This document shows, piece after piece, positions 1 through 9,852 of a DNA stretch of 64,000 nucleotides. Numbering within the stretch: the stretch's first letter is position 1; every line of letters starts with the position of its first letter. The notes beneath the pieces were generated by a model. The model did no database searches, was not told where the DNA came from, and worked only from the letters and a program-made list of their open reading frames with translations. Source of the DNA: Ustilaginoidea virens (Eukaryota; Ascomycota; Sordariomycetes; Hypocreales; Clavicipitaceae); assembly GCF_000687475.1 (NCBI RefSeq), contig NC_057319.1, positions 62,001 through 126,000 on the forward strand. Direction: 5' to 3'. The translations under genes were made by a program, and so were the position numbers.

Positions 1-783
1 TCGATGACGAATTCCGCCCTTCAATCCAGAGAGAACGACTGATCTACGAGAGGCTTACTGAGCTCGGGGGACACGACGGGATACTGTCATACCACGGTGG
101 TGTTGATGGAGGGGGAATTCGCCTCGGATACGCCTCAAAGCATGACTTGCAGTCTTTTATCCAACAACAGAACAGTCTCGACCTCCGCCTCCGCCTGCGT
201 TGGATGATTCAGCTCGCCGAAACTCTCCATTTTATCCACAATGCTGGCATTATCCATGGTGATCTAACGACATCAAACATGTTCTTGGACGACAGACTCA
301 ACCTCAAGCTTGCTGATTTTGCAGGATCATCGATTGACATGGAGCCCCTCCTCGTTACTGTCACCGTCAGTTATGAGTACCCAGGTGATCTATTATCTAC
401 ACAAGCAGATATTTTCGCGGTCGGGTCAGCGATGTATGAAATCATGACTGGCGAAAGGCCGTATTCCTCATTGAGTGAGGTTGACACCCGGAAGCGATAC
501 CAGAACAAGGAGTTTCCAGACATCGCCTCACTAGGCAGCTTGGGGCATGTCATCAGGGCATGCTGGGAAGGCAGCTACAGCAACAGCAAGGCTTTGGCGA
601 AAGATCTCAAAGGTAAGCGTTTACGCCGCGCTTCTCTGTACACTAGCTAATTCCGACTCCGCAGCAATTCAAGAAACATCGAACACGGTTGCTAGCGATA
701 CATGGCTCCCTCACATTCTCTTCGGTATTGGTGCGATCGTTCTGGCTGCTCTCGTCTATAGGAAGTTAGCGAGAATAAGTTAA
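1..783 (+). CDS. membrane-anchored protein kinase, 5'-truncated
   Basis: The reading frame is open from base 3, so the gene begins before the window. Exons are <1-612 and 665-783, joined over a 52-bp intron (GTAAGC...CGCAG, phase 1). The visible part is the C-lobe of a Ser/Thr kinase. The catalytic loop reads HGDLTTSN, with G in place of the usual Arg, and the metal-binding motif reads DFA rather than DFG. Next come an ADIFAVGSAMYEIMTGERPY helix (subdomain IX, kinase-like) and a short Cys-containing end. The second exon encodes a hydrophobic segment (ILFGIGAIVLAALVY) followed by basic residues, a likely C-terminal membrane anchor. The Asp and Asn of the catalytic loop remain, so activity is possible but doubtful. 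The gene converges on the next one, ending 23 bp from it. The substrate is unknown. Family assignment is firm; the anchor is inference from hydrophobicity. Confidence 0.75.
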
Positions 784-805
784 TACGAATAGATAACGTA
801 GATAC

Positions 806-1018
806 CTATGAAAGACATTTGGGGCATTTCCCAGGTTGCATTGTCGTGCCAGTTTGGATCGGCTTGCCGTTCATTCCTTTTGCGGGCGTGGCGTCATCGC
901 AAACTAGACCTCCCGCACTGACTTTTTCGCACCTATCCCATTTCCTAGTAGTGCAGATGTGCTTCCGGTCGTTCTCGCATTCCTTGTATTTGACCTTCTG
1001 TTCAAAATAGTGGCACAT
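806..1018 (-). CDS. small Cys-rich protein of unknown function
   Basis: A 70-residue intronless frame starting at an ATG (1018). It has seven cysteines (C2, C14, C22, C30, C40, C65, C68) and begins MCHYFEQK and ends with a CPKC pair. The layout resembles the many short fungal orphan proteins that begin MCxxF or MCKxx and carry scattered Cys and His, possibly a small zinc-binding fold. There is no signal peptide. An in-frame upstream extension to 1084 exists, but its residues look like non-coding translation. The gene is convergent with the kinase gene. It could also be a chance frame; the regular Cys content and the CxxC end are the reasons for keeping it. Confidence 0.45.
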   Translation of the reverse strand: MCHYFEQKVKYKECENDRKHICTTRKWDRCEKVSAGGLVCDDATPAKGMNGKPIQTGTTMQPGKCPKCLS

Positions 1019-2151
1019 GATCGGTGTTTGGCATAAGATGAATAAAGATGGGTTATACAGAATGTGGTACGATGATATGTGCAAAGGAAGCGTGATTCCA
1101 GGACAAGTCGATGCGTTTCTTTATGTATGCACTACTGCGACCAACGCGGGCCTTCTGAGCGATGCGTTGGACGCTTTGCAGCATGTCTGCCAGACACTCA
1201 TTATCCCCTTTATGCAGTCCTGTACCTAATAGCGATGCGCCACAGTGACTATCATTGTGACCGTAGCCTATAGAATGCAAAACGTTAACCGCCGCGTACC
1301 TAGAGATTGATCGAGGGAGGGGTTTACCAACATAGATCAGGCTTAGGCTAATCTTTATGCAGATAATCCCCACAATATGCCCGCGCGACAAAGGTCCCTA
1401 GGCGCTGTTTATAGAGATCGTGAATATGGCCAAGGCTAAGAAGAATGACTGGTCGTCCTCGATTGTGAAACATTGATGTTTGAGGGAGTGGTATCGTTGT
1501 GACACATGGCCTATGGAATGCAAATCGTCGATCACCTCGCGCAAAGGCCAGAGCTAGTCCCATGCGGTCTAATAAAGATCAGCTTCGAAGAAATCACTGA
1601 TACGCCACAAAATAGGGACCTGGTCACCTTATAGTGCATCCCTTAATGCTCCCAAATTGGGTGTGGAGCTATGCCAAGTTGTGATCACTTTATCCCCGTT
1701 TAAGATAACTTTCATCGCATGCGGCGAAGCGACTTCTAAGCTCTGAGTTCCTAAAAGTTCGCTTAATTAACTAGCTTCTATCTTCTGCTAGCCTGTGCAT
1801 GCTGATTGGAGGCCCTTCTAGGCATAGGCAGTAGGTCGCAGCTTCAGTATGAGTGTTAAATATTAGGGCCTGGTATTGTAGTGAACCTAGATTCTAGGCA
1901 GCTATTCCGGCTCGGCTATAAGTAGGCTAGGCCATACGAGGATGTCGCACTAACCCAAAGTATGCTTTCTTAAACTTGGTACCTTTGTGAAAGTGGGCTT
2001 CGGCAAGAACAACAGGAGTATAAAGCTGGAAGTTGTCCCTCTTAGGAAGCACTATTTAAAGTGGTCGGCCGATCAAAAAAAAAATTCCCATTTTTAACGC
2101 TTGAAGATTTGACTTTAAACCCATCATACAAAATCTATTGGCTAATCAAAT
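1019..2151. other. intergenic, no gene seen
   Basis: No convincing coding frame. It holds a weak direct repeat: about 35 bases around 1251-1285 (ATCATTGTGACC...GCCTATAGAATGCAAA) recur with changes at 1493-1528. The 3' part is the promoter of the next gene. Confidence 0.5.
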
Positions 2152-3173
2152 ATGCCCTCCGTTCTCGAAGCTCTTCAGTGGTCTACCGCCCCTTTGGACG
2201 TTTCCTCGGCCCCTCCAGGTACAATCACCCGGGTGAGATCAGATAACACGGTGGATATGTGGTCTGACTGGGAAGATTTCACTTATGACAACATCATGGC
2301 CATTTACGGTAATGACTTGAGAAGTGAGTACCTCGGTCAGAGAGAGCCGACACCGCTGAGGAAAGACCTGGTTGTATATGACGAGAACTCTGTTGAATCT
2401 GCCCTAAGACGATTTCCGTTCTCAGTCATCAACAGCGCGTTGGACTCCATGGTGACGCTGAGAGAATATGCCCCCTACTATACCCATGGAAGTCGATGTT
2501 ATTGCGGTGGGTTTATACCCGACTGGTCCTGCGTCTCGGATCTGGAAAAAAAAAGAAGACAGGGGAGTACCAGAGCCTCGTGCCGGGCGACACGAAACCA
2601 AGTCACAAATGGAATCCGGACATGTTTGAAACCAAACCTGACGTTTGGCAAATGCCCCTCAACCAGGTTGCTACTTATATAGCCTATGCTCGAGTTCGCT
2701 ACGGGTTTATCGTCACAGATCGGGAAGCTGTGGTCCTTAGATTCTCACGCGAAGCGACCGCTGCCGGTGTAGGCACTAGTTTGCCCCAACGACTAGGCAG
2801 GAATGTTTCCTTCCAACTGCCGAGTGAGCCGAGTGTGCTGTCAAGCGAATCCTATGGTGACAGCGCATCGGGTTGGGATTTCTTTGTTGAGTACAAGGCG
2901 ATCCCGTGGTGTAAGTACGGGCAGGGTACTCTTACCGCCAAGCTTGCTCTCGCTGTGTTGGCCATGATGTCTTTGTATGGAGACAATCAAATTGCCTACC
3001 GATACCCCGGGCTAAACACCTGGCGTACCGCAACTTCAGAGGAGGGTGGGGGACTTAAACACAACACATCTGGACATTTGCTTAAAGGAATATCGCAGGG
3101 AATAGTAATAGAGGAGCCCACTGACAGCAATAACGACAGTGAGAGTAGAGAAGACGCGAGCATGGAAGACTGA
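2152..3173 (+). CDS. PD-(D/E)XK nuclease-like protein with an internal frameshift
   Basis: From ATG 2152 one frame runs to about 2550 and the rest of the protein continues in a second frame to the stop at 3171-3173. The switch falls in a run of nine A (2546-2554). One extra A would give a single protein of about 340 residues. The first frame carries FIPDWSCVSD (PD at residues 123-124) and the second carries SLVPGDTKPSHKW. Together, PD, a spacer of about 25 residues and D-x-K match the core of PD-(D/E)XK nucleases, and the two halves together look like one family of fungal hypothetical proteins. The C-terminal end is acidic (EEPTDSNNDSESRED). It may be a pseudogene, a sequence error in a homopolymer, or a gene using slippage at A AAA AAA. 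No splice pair repairs it convincingly. The nuclease link is motif-based inference. Confidence 0.6.
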
Positions 3174-3738
3174 GGCAAAACTGGAATGGGAAAAAAGCGT
3201 AACGCCGATCACATTGATCCCTTGTAGTCTGTTTCGCTTCATTACAACTATGTATTGCGACACTATATCATCCAATTTTTCTAAGGTTATATCACCTTTA
3301 CATCACGTGATGATAGCTATTTATCTTGGACTGACTTATTACGGATAATAATAATCTAAGCCTTTATTTACATTTAATATATAGTGGCAATTGGATATTT
3401 AGATATTAGCTACTAAATGTATATCCTCTCCGGGGCAGGAAACACATCGGACCCTCCTGGACGACGATTCGGGCAGTCTTTACCATCGCAGGAAAGGCTT
3501 TTCCCCTGGCACTTGGGGGTTTTTTCTTCCCGGTTTATCTGCAGAGGTTTTAGATAGGTTATTCCGACTTTAGGACTTAGATTGGATTACATAATGAGCC
3601 TAAGAACAGCAGTCGGAACAGCATAGGCCCGAGGACCCACTCCTCTTTGCTTCTTCCGGTCTCTAGCCTTCTGTGCTTTTAAATGATCTCATACTATGCT
3701 ACCTGAAATCTGACGACAGAAATCCTAGCAACGAAATA
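3174..3738. other. intergenic, no gene seen
   Basis: AT-rich spacer between two accessory genes, with short AT tracts around 3340-3420. I see no gene or clear repeat. Confidence 0.5.
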
Positions 3739-4751
3739 ATGAGTGATAACATGACGTTCGGGGATGACCCTAGGAAAGAAGACCGCCTATCGAAGGCTCA
3801 GCAGGAGTACGAGAGATTAAGGGAGCGCAGAAAGGAAAAAGAACTCGAAAGAATGAAGATTCCCTTCCTCGACGAGGAGGTAATGAACCCTCTTAAGCCC
3901 CTTGACTGCTCGATGGGTGCTTTCCGTCGGCCACAACTTCGAAAATGCCCATTCGGCCTGGCCGATATTTCCGAGTTCCGGCGCGTGCAACCAGGTCAAG
4001 ATCACGACGGCGGGCTTGACGGGATCAACTGGAAAATCAGGGTAGGATCTAACGACGTATTCTACGTGATGAAGGTGGTAAGTAGCAGTGCTTTCGACAG
4101 GGTCACATGACAGCGCTGAGCATTTTCCAGTTCTGGGATCCGGCACCCCCTTGGCCACATTATTTCGCCGCACAGAGAGAATGTCAAAACGTTGCTCTGC
4201 TCCAGATGATGGAAGCGGCTGTATCAGATGATGTCCAGCGTGGCGACCAGAATGGGCCGGTACTGTTGCATCCCGAGCCGAGGTCATTGCAAGAGGCCAA
4301 GACGAACTTGAGGGCCTTTTCTAACGAAGGCCGCCAACATTGCAAAGGTATGGATCAAGACGGATTGCGTTTGATGGACAAGATTCCGCGTATGAGGAAG
4401 TGTTACGGCTGGTTGAGATTCACAGGCCGAGAATTGCGACACTACCTACCGAGGAGGCTGGAACCACCCCCTATACGAGTGGAAAAGATTGTTCGACGTC
4501 TTGATGACGATGCGAGCTATGTCGCGGTCGTTTATGAATTCGTTGACGAAGGCGACAACGATTATAGCACTGTTAAATCGGTGCTGGAATTCTTGTGGCA
4601 TGCTGGCTTCAGCCATGCTGATGTGACTCTTCCCGCCAATTGGAAAAATGGGGTGTTGATCGACTTGTCGGATATTGTTATGCCAGGAGCAATTGGATGG
4701 AGCAAGAGACGATATGGAATCATCGATCCCAATATCATTTTCCAAAACTAG
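3739..4751 (+). CDS. degenerate kinase-like protein
   Basis: Two exons, 3739-4077 and 4131-4751, with a 53-bp intron (GTAAGT...TTCCAG, phase 0), giving 319 residues. The N-terminal part is charged and helical (RLSKAQQEYERLRERRKEKE), a probable coiled coil. After the junction the protein reads FWDPAPPWPHYFAAQRECQN, a stretch that recurs in a large family of fungal hypothetical proteins. The C-terminal half has YVAVVYEFVDEGDND (hinge-like), then GFSHADVTLPANW and VLIDLSDIV, which line up loosely with the HxD...N catalytic loop and the DFG region of kinases. No glycine-rich loop or clear ATP lysine is seen, so it is probably a pseudokinase or a distant kinase fold. An earlier in-frame start at 3673 is not an ATG. 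Function is unknown. Confidence 0.7.
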
Positions 4752-5842
4752 GACACCGTAGTCTGCAGTCTGCGGGTATGGCTGGCACCAACCGCAGATC
4801 AGACAGCCACAGGTTTCGAGGATGAGGATCAAGATAAATGGAAAAGGGGGCGTCGTTGACACTGCGACGACGGCAAGGCTCGGAATGGGGCTCGTGCCGA
4901 GAACCATTTTTACGTCTCCTCCTCTCAATTTAAACGGTCGACAGGCATAGAATAACCAGTGAGGGAACAACAAGTCATGCGATTATAAAGCACATTTGCT
5001 TTTATCGCGAGGCGAGAGTCGCCGTCATTGGCAATAGAATAACTGTACATGCAAGATTCAAGATATCTACTCCGTAATGTGGCTGGGGATATCGGTGGAT
5101 TCGTGTGTAATATTGGAGATGTCCGGGTTGGAATGCGCCACTGGAACTGAGGCTACCCCTATTCCCTGTATAAATAGCTGGTACATCGAGTATCAGTCAG
5201 CCGGTGCTCGTTATCAGAATTAGTAAATCTAATAGTCAGAATGTTGCACTAAATCGTGCCGCCACATAAAGTGCGACTTTATTGGGCTTCATACTCCCTG
5301 CGTAAAAAGAAGTGGGGGGAAGGAGAGGGGGGCGAAAGGAGGTTGGGGGGGGTTCGAATCCTGCAACAATCATGCCCGGAAATATATTTTGCCAAGTTCC
5401 GACACAAGTCACGTGTCATTATATTCCACGAATGACGCGTTTTAAGGAAGAACGCGTGGGTCGCGGTTAAGATGTTTTATCTTCCTAGCAAAATAAATGG
5501 ACATGATCTACGAATATAAAATGGGTGTAACCCTGCAATTTACGGTTGATTCCTACCTGTACGAAAAAGGTGCGGTCTTCTATATAAGAGAGATTTACGG
5601 CAGAATAGGCCTATTTAAAGCGGTTGCTGACATGGTTGCTATACTATCCTCACCGCCCAATTCATACAGACTCCTCGGCGGGCATTGCCCAAAAGTCTTA
5701 TTACTATAACTACAAACTAACTGGCTTAAGTAATCCCTATAGTCATACCCCTTACAATCTGCTAATGTATTATGATTGAGGCACGGACAATACCTATCCG
5801 CGCCACATCACCTCGATCAGCGAGCAAGTCAAAACCCTCAAC
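4752..5842. other. intergenic with LTR-like remnant
   Basis: No gene. It contains one TACTCCGTA motif (5068-5076), the LTR-like remnant listed separately, a G-rich tract (5310-5350) and a B-box-like GGTTCGAATCC at 5350 that does not fold into a tRNA. The end is the promoter of the FunK1 gene. Confidence 0.5.
5111..5240 (+). mobile_element. possible degenerate solo LTR
   Basis: Starts TATTGGAGATGTCCGGG and has a TATA stretch (GTATAAATAGCTGG) about 70 bases on. The same skeleton occurs at 10358-10500 and, more loosely, in the LTRs at 15203 and 21184. No clean TG...CA ends or target duplication were found, so the limits are approximate. Confidence 0.35.
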
Positions 5843-8240
5843 ATGATAAATCAAAATCAATCTGATCTGATCAAAAACAATCCCATTGGAGATATACTGG
5901 AGCCTTTCCGCTCATCGTTTCGTGCGAAATTCCAGAACCCGTCGAGCAGACTAGACCAGCTCAACCTCGAAGGTACAGAGTAGTTCTCTTTCTATTCTAC
6001 AGTACGTGCTTATCACTCTGACTGTAATTCAAGAACTGCAGGCCCTATTCGTCGACTTACTCACGATACTTCAAACTACCCGGGCTTGTCGCCTGCTAAA
6101 AACTAGCCGTAATGGGCCGAATCTTCTCAGCGACCTGTTCAGACTCGGCTTCGCTATCAGCTCGGGCGAGTTCGAGCTTGTCCGAACCAAGCCGCTTCTG
6201 CAAGCGGCTCTTGCAGACTGCTTGGATGAGCAGAGTATCTGGGATAACGTCTACGACCTCCTGGCTGACTCTACATCTCCGCCTCGGTCGATTGCTTCCG
6301 TAGTCGAACAGACTCCATGGAGAGGCAGCACGGGCAGCATTGTTAACTCGTCTGAACTTCGCGACGATGTAAGCAAGATATTGAGAGAAGAACTGGGACC
6401 CCTATATGTTGGTGTTTCTGGCTTGCATGACGCCATCTTAAGAAGCGTGCCAACCCTGGATACCGCATCTGAGATAGCTTTCCGCGAGTGTATCAAGGGA
6501 GACTCCCCGCTATTCGATGGGGGATGGACGGGATGGCCAATATTGGCAATTCAAGATGACGTAGTTGCCTGGCTTGTTGGCATAATTCCGAAATTAGAAG
6601 CTTTCGCAGGTGCTCGCAATCCAATAATGTCGCAACGACGAAAGCTGTTAGCACAGCCCAGAACACCATTGGAAGGCTCTACAGGCAAACGCAGCCTAGA
6701 TGTCGGTTTCGTCAATAGAGACTTTACACCTCGAGGGGGCGGAATAGATGCAAAGTATCGATGGTCACAAGTTCTAGTGGCTGGCGAACTGAAGAGCAAC
6801 CCGAAATCTGATATAGCATCGGACGCATGGATTGATCTGGCAAAATATGCAAGAGAGGTACTGGCAGCTCAAGATACCCGTCGCTTTGTCCTTGGGTTTA
6901 CTCTTTGCGGACCCTTTATGAGAATTTGGCAGTTCGACCGAATCGGCGGTATTGCTTCGGAAAAATTCGACATCAACGACAACGCAGAACTTTTTATCAA
7001 GACGATTCTTGGGTTCCTCTGGATAGATACAGAGACCCTTGGGTTTGACCCTACGATCGTCGTTACCGCAAGAGGGCGACATATAGAGATTCAACGAGAA
7101 GGGAAGACAGAGCGTCTTATCCTTGATGATAAGATCATGTATCGCGCTAAATGTATAGCAGGTCGCGCGACAACTTGCTGGAAAGCTTATCCACAAGATG
7201 ACCCAAAGACGCCCCTTGTCATCAAGGACTCGTGGCAATATACTGATAAAGTCGAAGAAGGCGCACTGCTTCGGGAAGCGACCGAGGCGGGCGTGGTAAA
7301 TATTGCCCGTTACTATCACCATGAAATTGTCCGAGTCGGCGGCGTTGATGATGATATCTCACATAATGTCCGCCAGGGACTAGACATCACTAAAGCAACG
7401 AATTATCGAATTGCTACGTCGAGATTTACCGTACGCACTAGCACGTCTGATGTTTCGCGGAAAAGCCGGGCTACGAGTGCTGGCATGAAGCGGACATCAA
7501 GCGAAACCAATGCTACTGTGCCGCCAAGTAAGCGATCCTGCTTGACGTTGCCTGCAAATCAAAGCATCCAACCACCAGCCAACAGAATTCATACGCGAAC
7601 TATCATGCGTGACTATGGAAAGCCGATTTATGACGCTACATCACCGGCGGCTCTACTTGGTGGCCTGGCAGCCTGCATTAAAGGACACGAATCTCTTGTT
7701 CAGAAGAAAAATTATCTCCACCGAGATATTTCCATTAATAACCTCAGGATCAATGAAGACGAAGACAATCCCTCATATCCAGCTTTCCTGATTGACCTTG
7801 ATCATGCTATCGATCAGCAACGAAAAGTAGCCTCAGGAGCCAAGACTAGAACAGGTACAAGAGCATTCATGGCAATTGGTGCCTTGCTGGGTGAAAACCA
7901 TTCCTTTATGCACGACCTTGAATCGTTCTTCTGGGTATTGCTATGGATATGCGTTCATTTTGATGGTCAGCAGGCAAGAGTGGTCAAACGATTTGACGAA
8001 TGGAATTATCTCAGCATGGAAATAGTGGCAGACTTGAAGAAAGCATTGGTAATTGATGAAGATGACTTTTGCGGAATGATGGAGAATTTATTCACACCAT
8101 ACTACCAGCCGTTAGCCGTAACGGTCAACAGACTAAGGCGGGTGGTATTCCCTCAAGGAAAGAGGTGGAAGTATCCAGACTTGGGCCGATATCAACAGAT
8201 GAAGGATATATTAGTAGAAGCTCAGAAGGGCCAGTTCTAG
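5843..8240 (+). CDS. FunK1-type protein kinase with nuclease-like N-terminal half
   Basis: Exon 1 is 5843-5972 (ATG start) and exon 2 is 6034-8240. The 61-bp intron has GTACAG, a CTGAC branch site and a TTCAAG acceptor, the only nearby acceptor that restores the frame. The model gives 778 residues. The C-terminal part has the FunK1 hallmark HRDISINN (H606-N613) and LIDLDHA, so catalytic Asp608 and Asn613 are present. It is followed by TGTRAFMAI, the activation-segment end typical of this family. The N-terminal half contains LDVGFV (Asp266) and VLVAGELKSNP (Glu295, Lys297), spaced like the D...ExK core of PD-(D/E)XK nucleases. A Ser/Thr-rich insert with SKRS and KRTSS separates the halves. FunK1 kinases are expanded in multicellular fungi; targets are unknown. 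The frame is intact, unlike the neighbouring relic at 8640. Confidence 0.85.
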
Positions 8241-8639
8241 TAGTATGTACCATTCGCTAATATATATATGATGCACATCTATCTCTTTTTACCGACTGTC
8301 CTGAGGGCCGGAAGATGCCTGCTGCGATAGCGAAGGTTTTCTGCAATATTTACTTCCTTGAAAATATATCCACTGCGGTAGAATAGGGGTATTAGATATC
8401 TTAACATATCGTGATGACACTATTTCCCCAAGGCCGTATAATAATCTGTATGTAAAAGCGAGGTATCGGCGCCGTTGCCACAGAGGCCACACACACATGG
8501 TGATACTTGATAATTTCAACAAGCTCATTGACACACCCCGGTAAGTTAAGCTAAATACTTTCTATTTCGTGCAGTAATCATACTGCGAGTTGCTTGTTAT
8601 ATGGCTGGTGATTGTAATGACACAGCATCTCTGGCCGCT
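8241..8639. other. intergenic, no gene seen
   Basis: AT-rich spacer between the FunK1 stop and a relic of the same gene family. No gene, tRNA or repeat stands out. Confidence 0.5.
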
Positions 8640-8760
8640 TTTTGAAGAAGCAAAGCTGGAAGTCACCGCTCTTTGACAGCTTTGCGTAATCAGCGGATGA
8701 AGAATATCTTGGTAAAGGCTCAGGAGAACTGCTCTAGCAGTATGTACCATAATCTTTTGA
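8640..8760 (+). pseudogene. relic of a second FunK1 3' end
   Basis: Bases 8690-8752 match the end of the FunK1 gene at 8190-8252 with scattered changes. Both translate as a QQMK/QRMK motif followed by xILVxAQ, and both continue past the stop position into the same AGTATGTACCAT stretch. Upstream similarity reaches about 8640 (AAGCTGGAAGT against AGGTGGAAGT) but the frame is broken by an indel and a stop. It looks like the tail of a decayed tandem copy. Confidence 0.65.
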
Positions 8761-8886
8761 GTTTGCGTATACATGTCTTGTGCCATGTATAGAAGTTTTT
8801 TCGTAATATTATTCATTATCGATACATCTTTGATGCGTAAACACAGGGTGTTTGGTGTGGTGTAGCTCGTATTGCTCTGCTTGGTA

Positions 8887-9240
8887 GACTTTCGCGGCTA
8901 CCGTCTTTGCTACCGTCCTTCCTTACTTGCTTCCTTGCATCCTTCCATTTCCACTTTCTGTCATATCCTTTCTTTCTATCTCTACCTATACCATGGTTCC
9001 CCTCGATAAGCCAGAACAACGGGAGAAACAGCGCCTTTGGCAGGTATGTCAGCAAAATCAACAACGCCGAACGTGTGGTATTTGCAACAAGACCTTTACT
9101 TCTAGAAACCAGCTATTCTACAACTTATAGGATATCTCCCCTACTGGCCTCCGATCCCAACGCTTGCGATAAGGACTTTGAAAAACCTAGCAGCAATCCC
9201 AGCATTACATCCGCGATCCCATCTCTAGTACTCGGCAGTC
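8887..9240 (+). repeat. C2H2-finger repeat, copy 1
   Basis: This block shares its order of elements with 11440-11790: a pyrimidine-rich leader, TCTCTACCTATACC, a short finger-coding stretch, then GCCAAACGCTTATA-like sequence and ATCCTAGCAGC-like sequence. The copy here is the better preserved. The repeat is probably derived from a transposon. Confidence 0.5.
8993..9130 (+). pseudogene. truncated C2H2-type finger peptide
   Basis: A 45-residue frame from ATG 8993. It is charged and glutamine-rich (KPEQREKQRLWQ) and ends TCGICNKTFTSRNQLFYNL. This matches a C2H2 finger up to the leucine, but the two zinc-binding histidines are lost (FYNL where HxHL is expected) and the frame stops at once. Similar CxxCxKxFxSxNxLxxHL fingers occur in fungal retroelement proteins. 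Best read as a decayed fragment. Confidence 0.45.
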
Positions 9241-9333
9241 CAGCACCATCAGATCCCATATCTCTAGACGGCGATGTGGCTAACAAAAAAAACAGTCATT
9301 GAAGTCCTATTCCAGTAGGCGTAAATAATATGC

Positions 9334-9852
9334 TTAATCATTAGATTGCTGCCGGTCATAAAGGTCAAAGCAGACGCTTATACAGCGCTCTTGTCTATTG
9401 CCAGCCTCTATGAAGAGGCTGCAAATATGATTCACGCAGTTACTTAATGCGAAATGGTTACTCTTATACACAAATAGTGTGCAAAGAGCCTGGCACCTAT
9501 CATAGCCTTGTCGTCCAAGGGTATAGATTCTGTAAGCCTCAATGCAGATCCGAGCCCGGCATTTATACGAATCGACAGGGCCCCGGGCCTTCAGCTCTTT
9601 CTCGATATTGCGGGCCTTAAACTCTTCCTCAATATCACGGGACTCGACATTTATTTCCTTCAAGCCAGGTTTAGGCTCCCTAGCCTTAATATAAGCTTCT
9701 AGAGCCTCTCTGGCCTCAAGGTTAAGATCGGCGGCGTTAAAGCTAGCTTCACGGGCCTTAAGGCTAAGGTCGTTGGCGTCGTTGATCTGGGCGACGATGG
9801 GGGCAGCCGCAGCTGTGGCGAGAGTTAAAAGAGTACTGGCTGAGAATCTCAT
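9334..9852 (-). CDS. secreted protein with KARE-type repeats and eight cysteines
   Basis: An intronless 172-residue protein from ATG 9852. Residues 1-22 form a typical signal peptide ending APIVAQ. Residues 30-91 are Cys-free, charged and helical. This stretch carries six spaced copies of a [KE][AS]R[EDNG] motif at residues 32, 46, 56, 70, 79 and 88. Residues 98-161 hold eight cysteines as two repeats of CX4C then CX3C (98/103, 120/124, 139/144, 157/161), suggesting two disulfide-linked helical hairpins. The design fits a small secreted effector, or a precursor with a cleaved pro-region. The KAR sites are not classical dibasic Kex2 sites. It lies between transposon relics, a common setting for fungal effector genes. 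I do not recognise a named family. Confidence 0.7.
   Translation of the reverse strand: MRFSASTLLTLATAAAAPIVAQINDANDLSLKAREASFNAADLNLEAREALEAYIKAREPKPGLKEINVESRDIEEEFKARNIEKELKARGPVDSYKCRARICIEAYRIYTLGRQGYDRCQALCTLFVYKSNHFALSNCVNHICSLFIEAGNRQERCISVCFDLYDRQQSND

Noticed and set aside
5340..5375. B-box-like GGTTCGAATCC suggesting a tRNA
   Set aside because: No A-box, anticodon arm or acceptor stem could be built around it; the left side is a G-rich tract.
5497..5709. 70-residue frame before the FunK1 gene
   Set aside because: AT-rich, no features, no homology I can recognise, and no splice signals that join it to the kinase.
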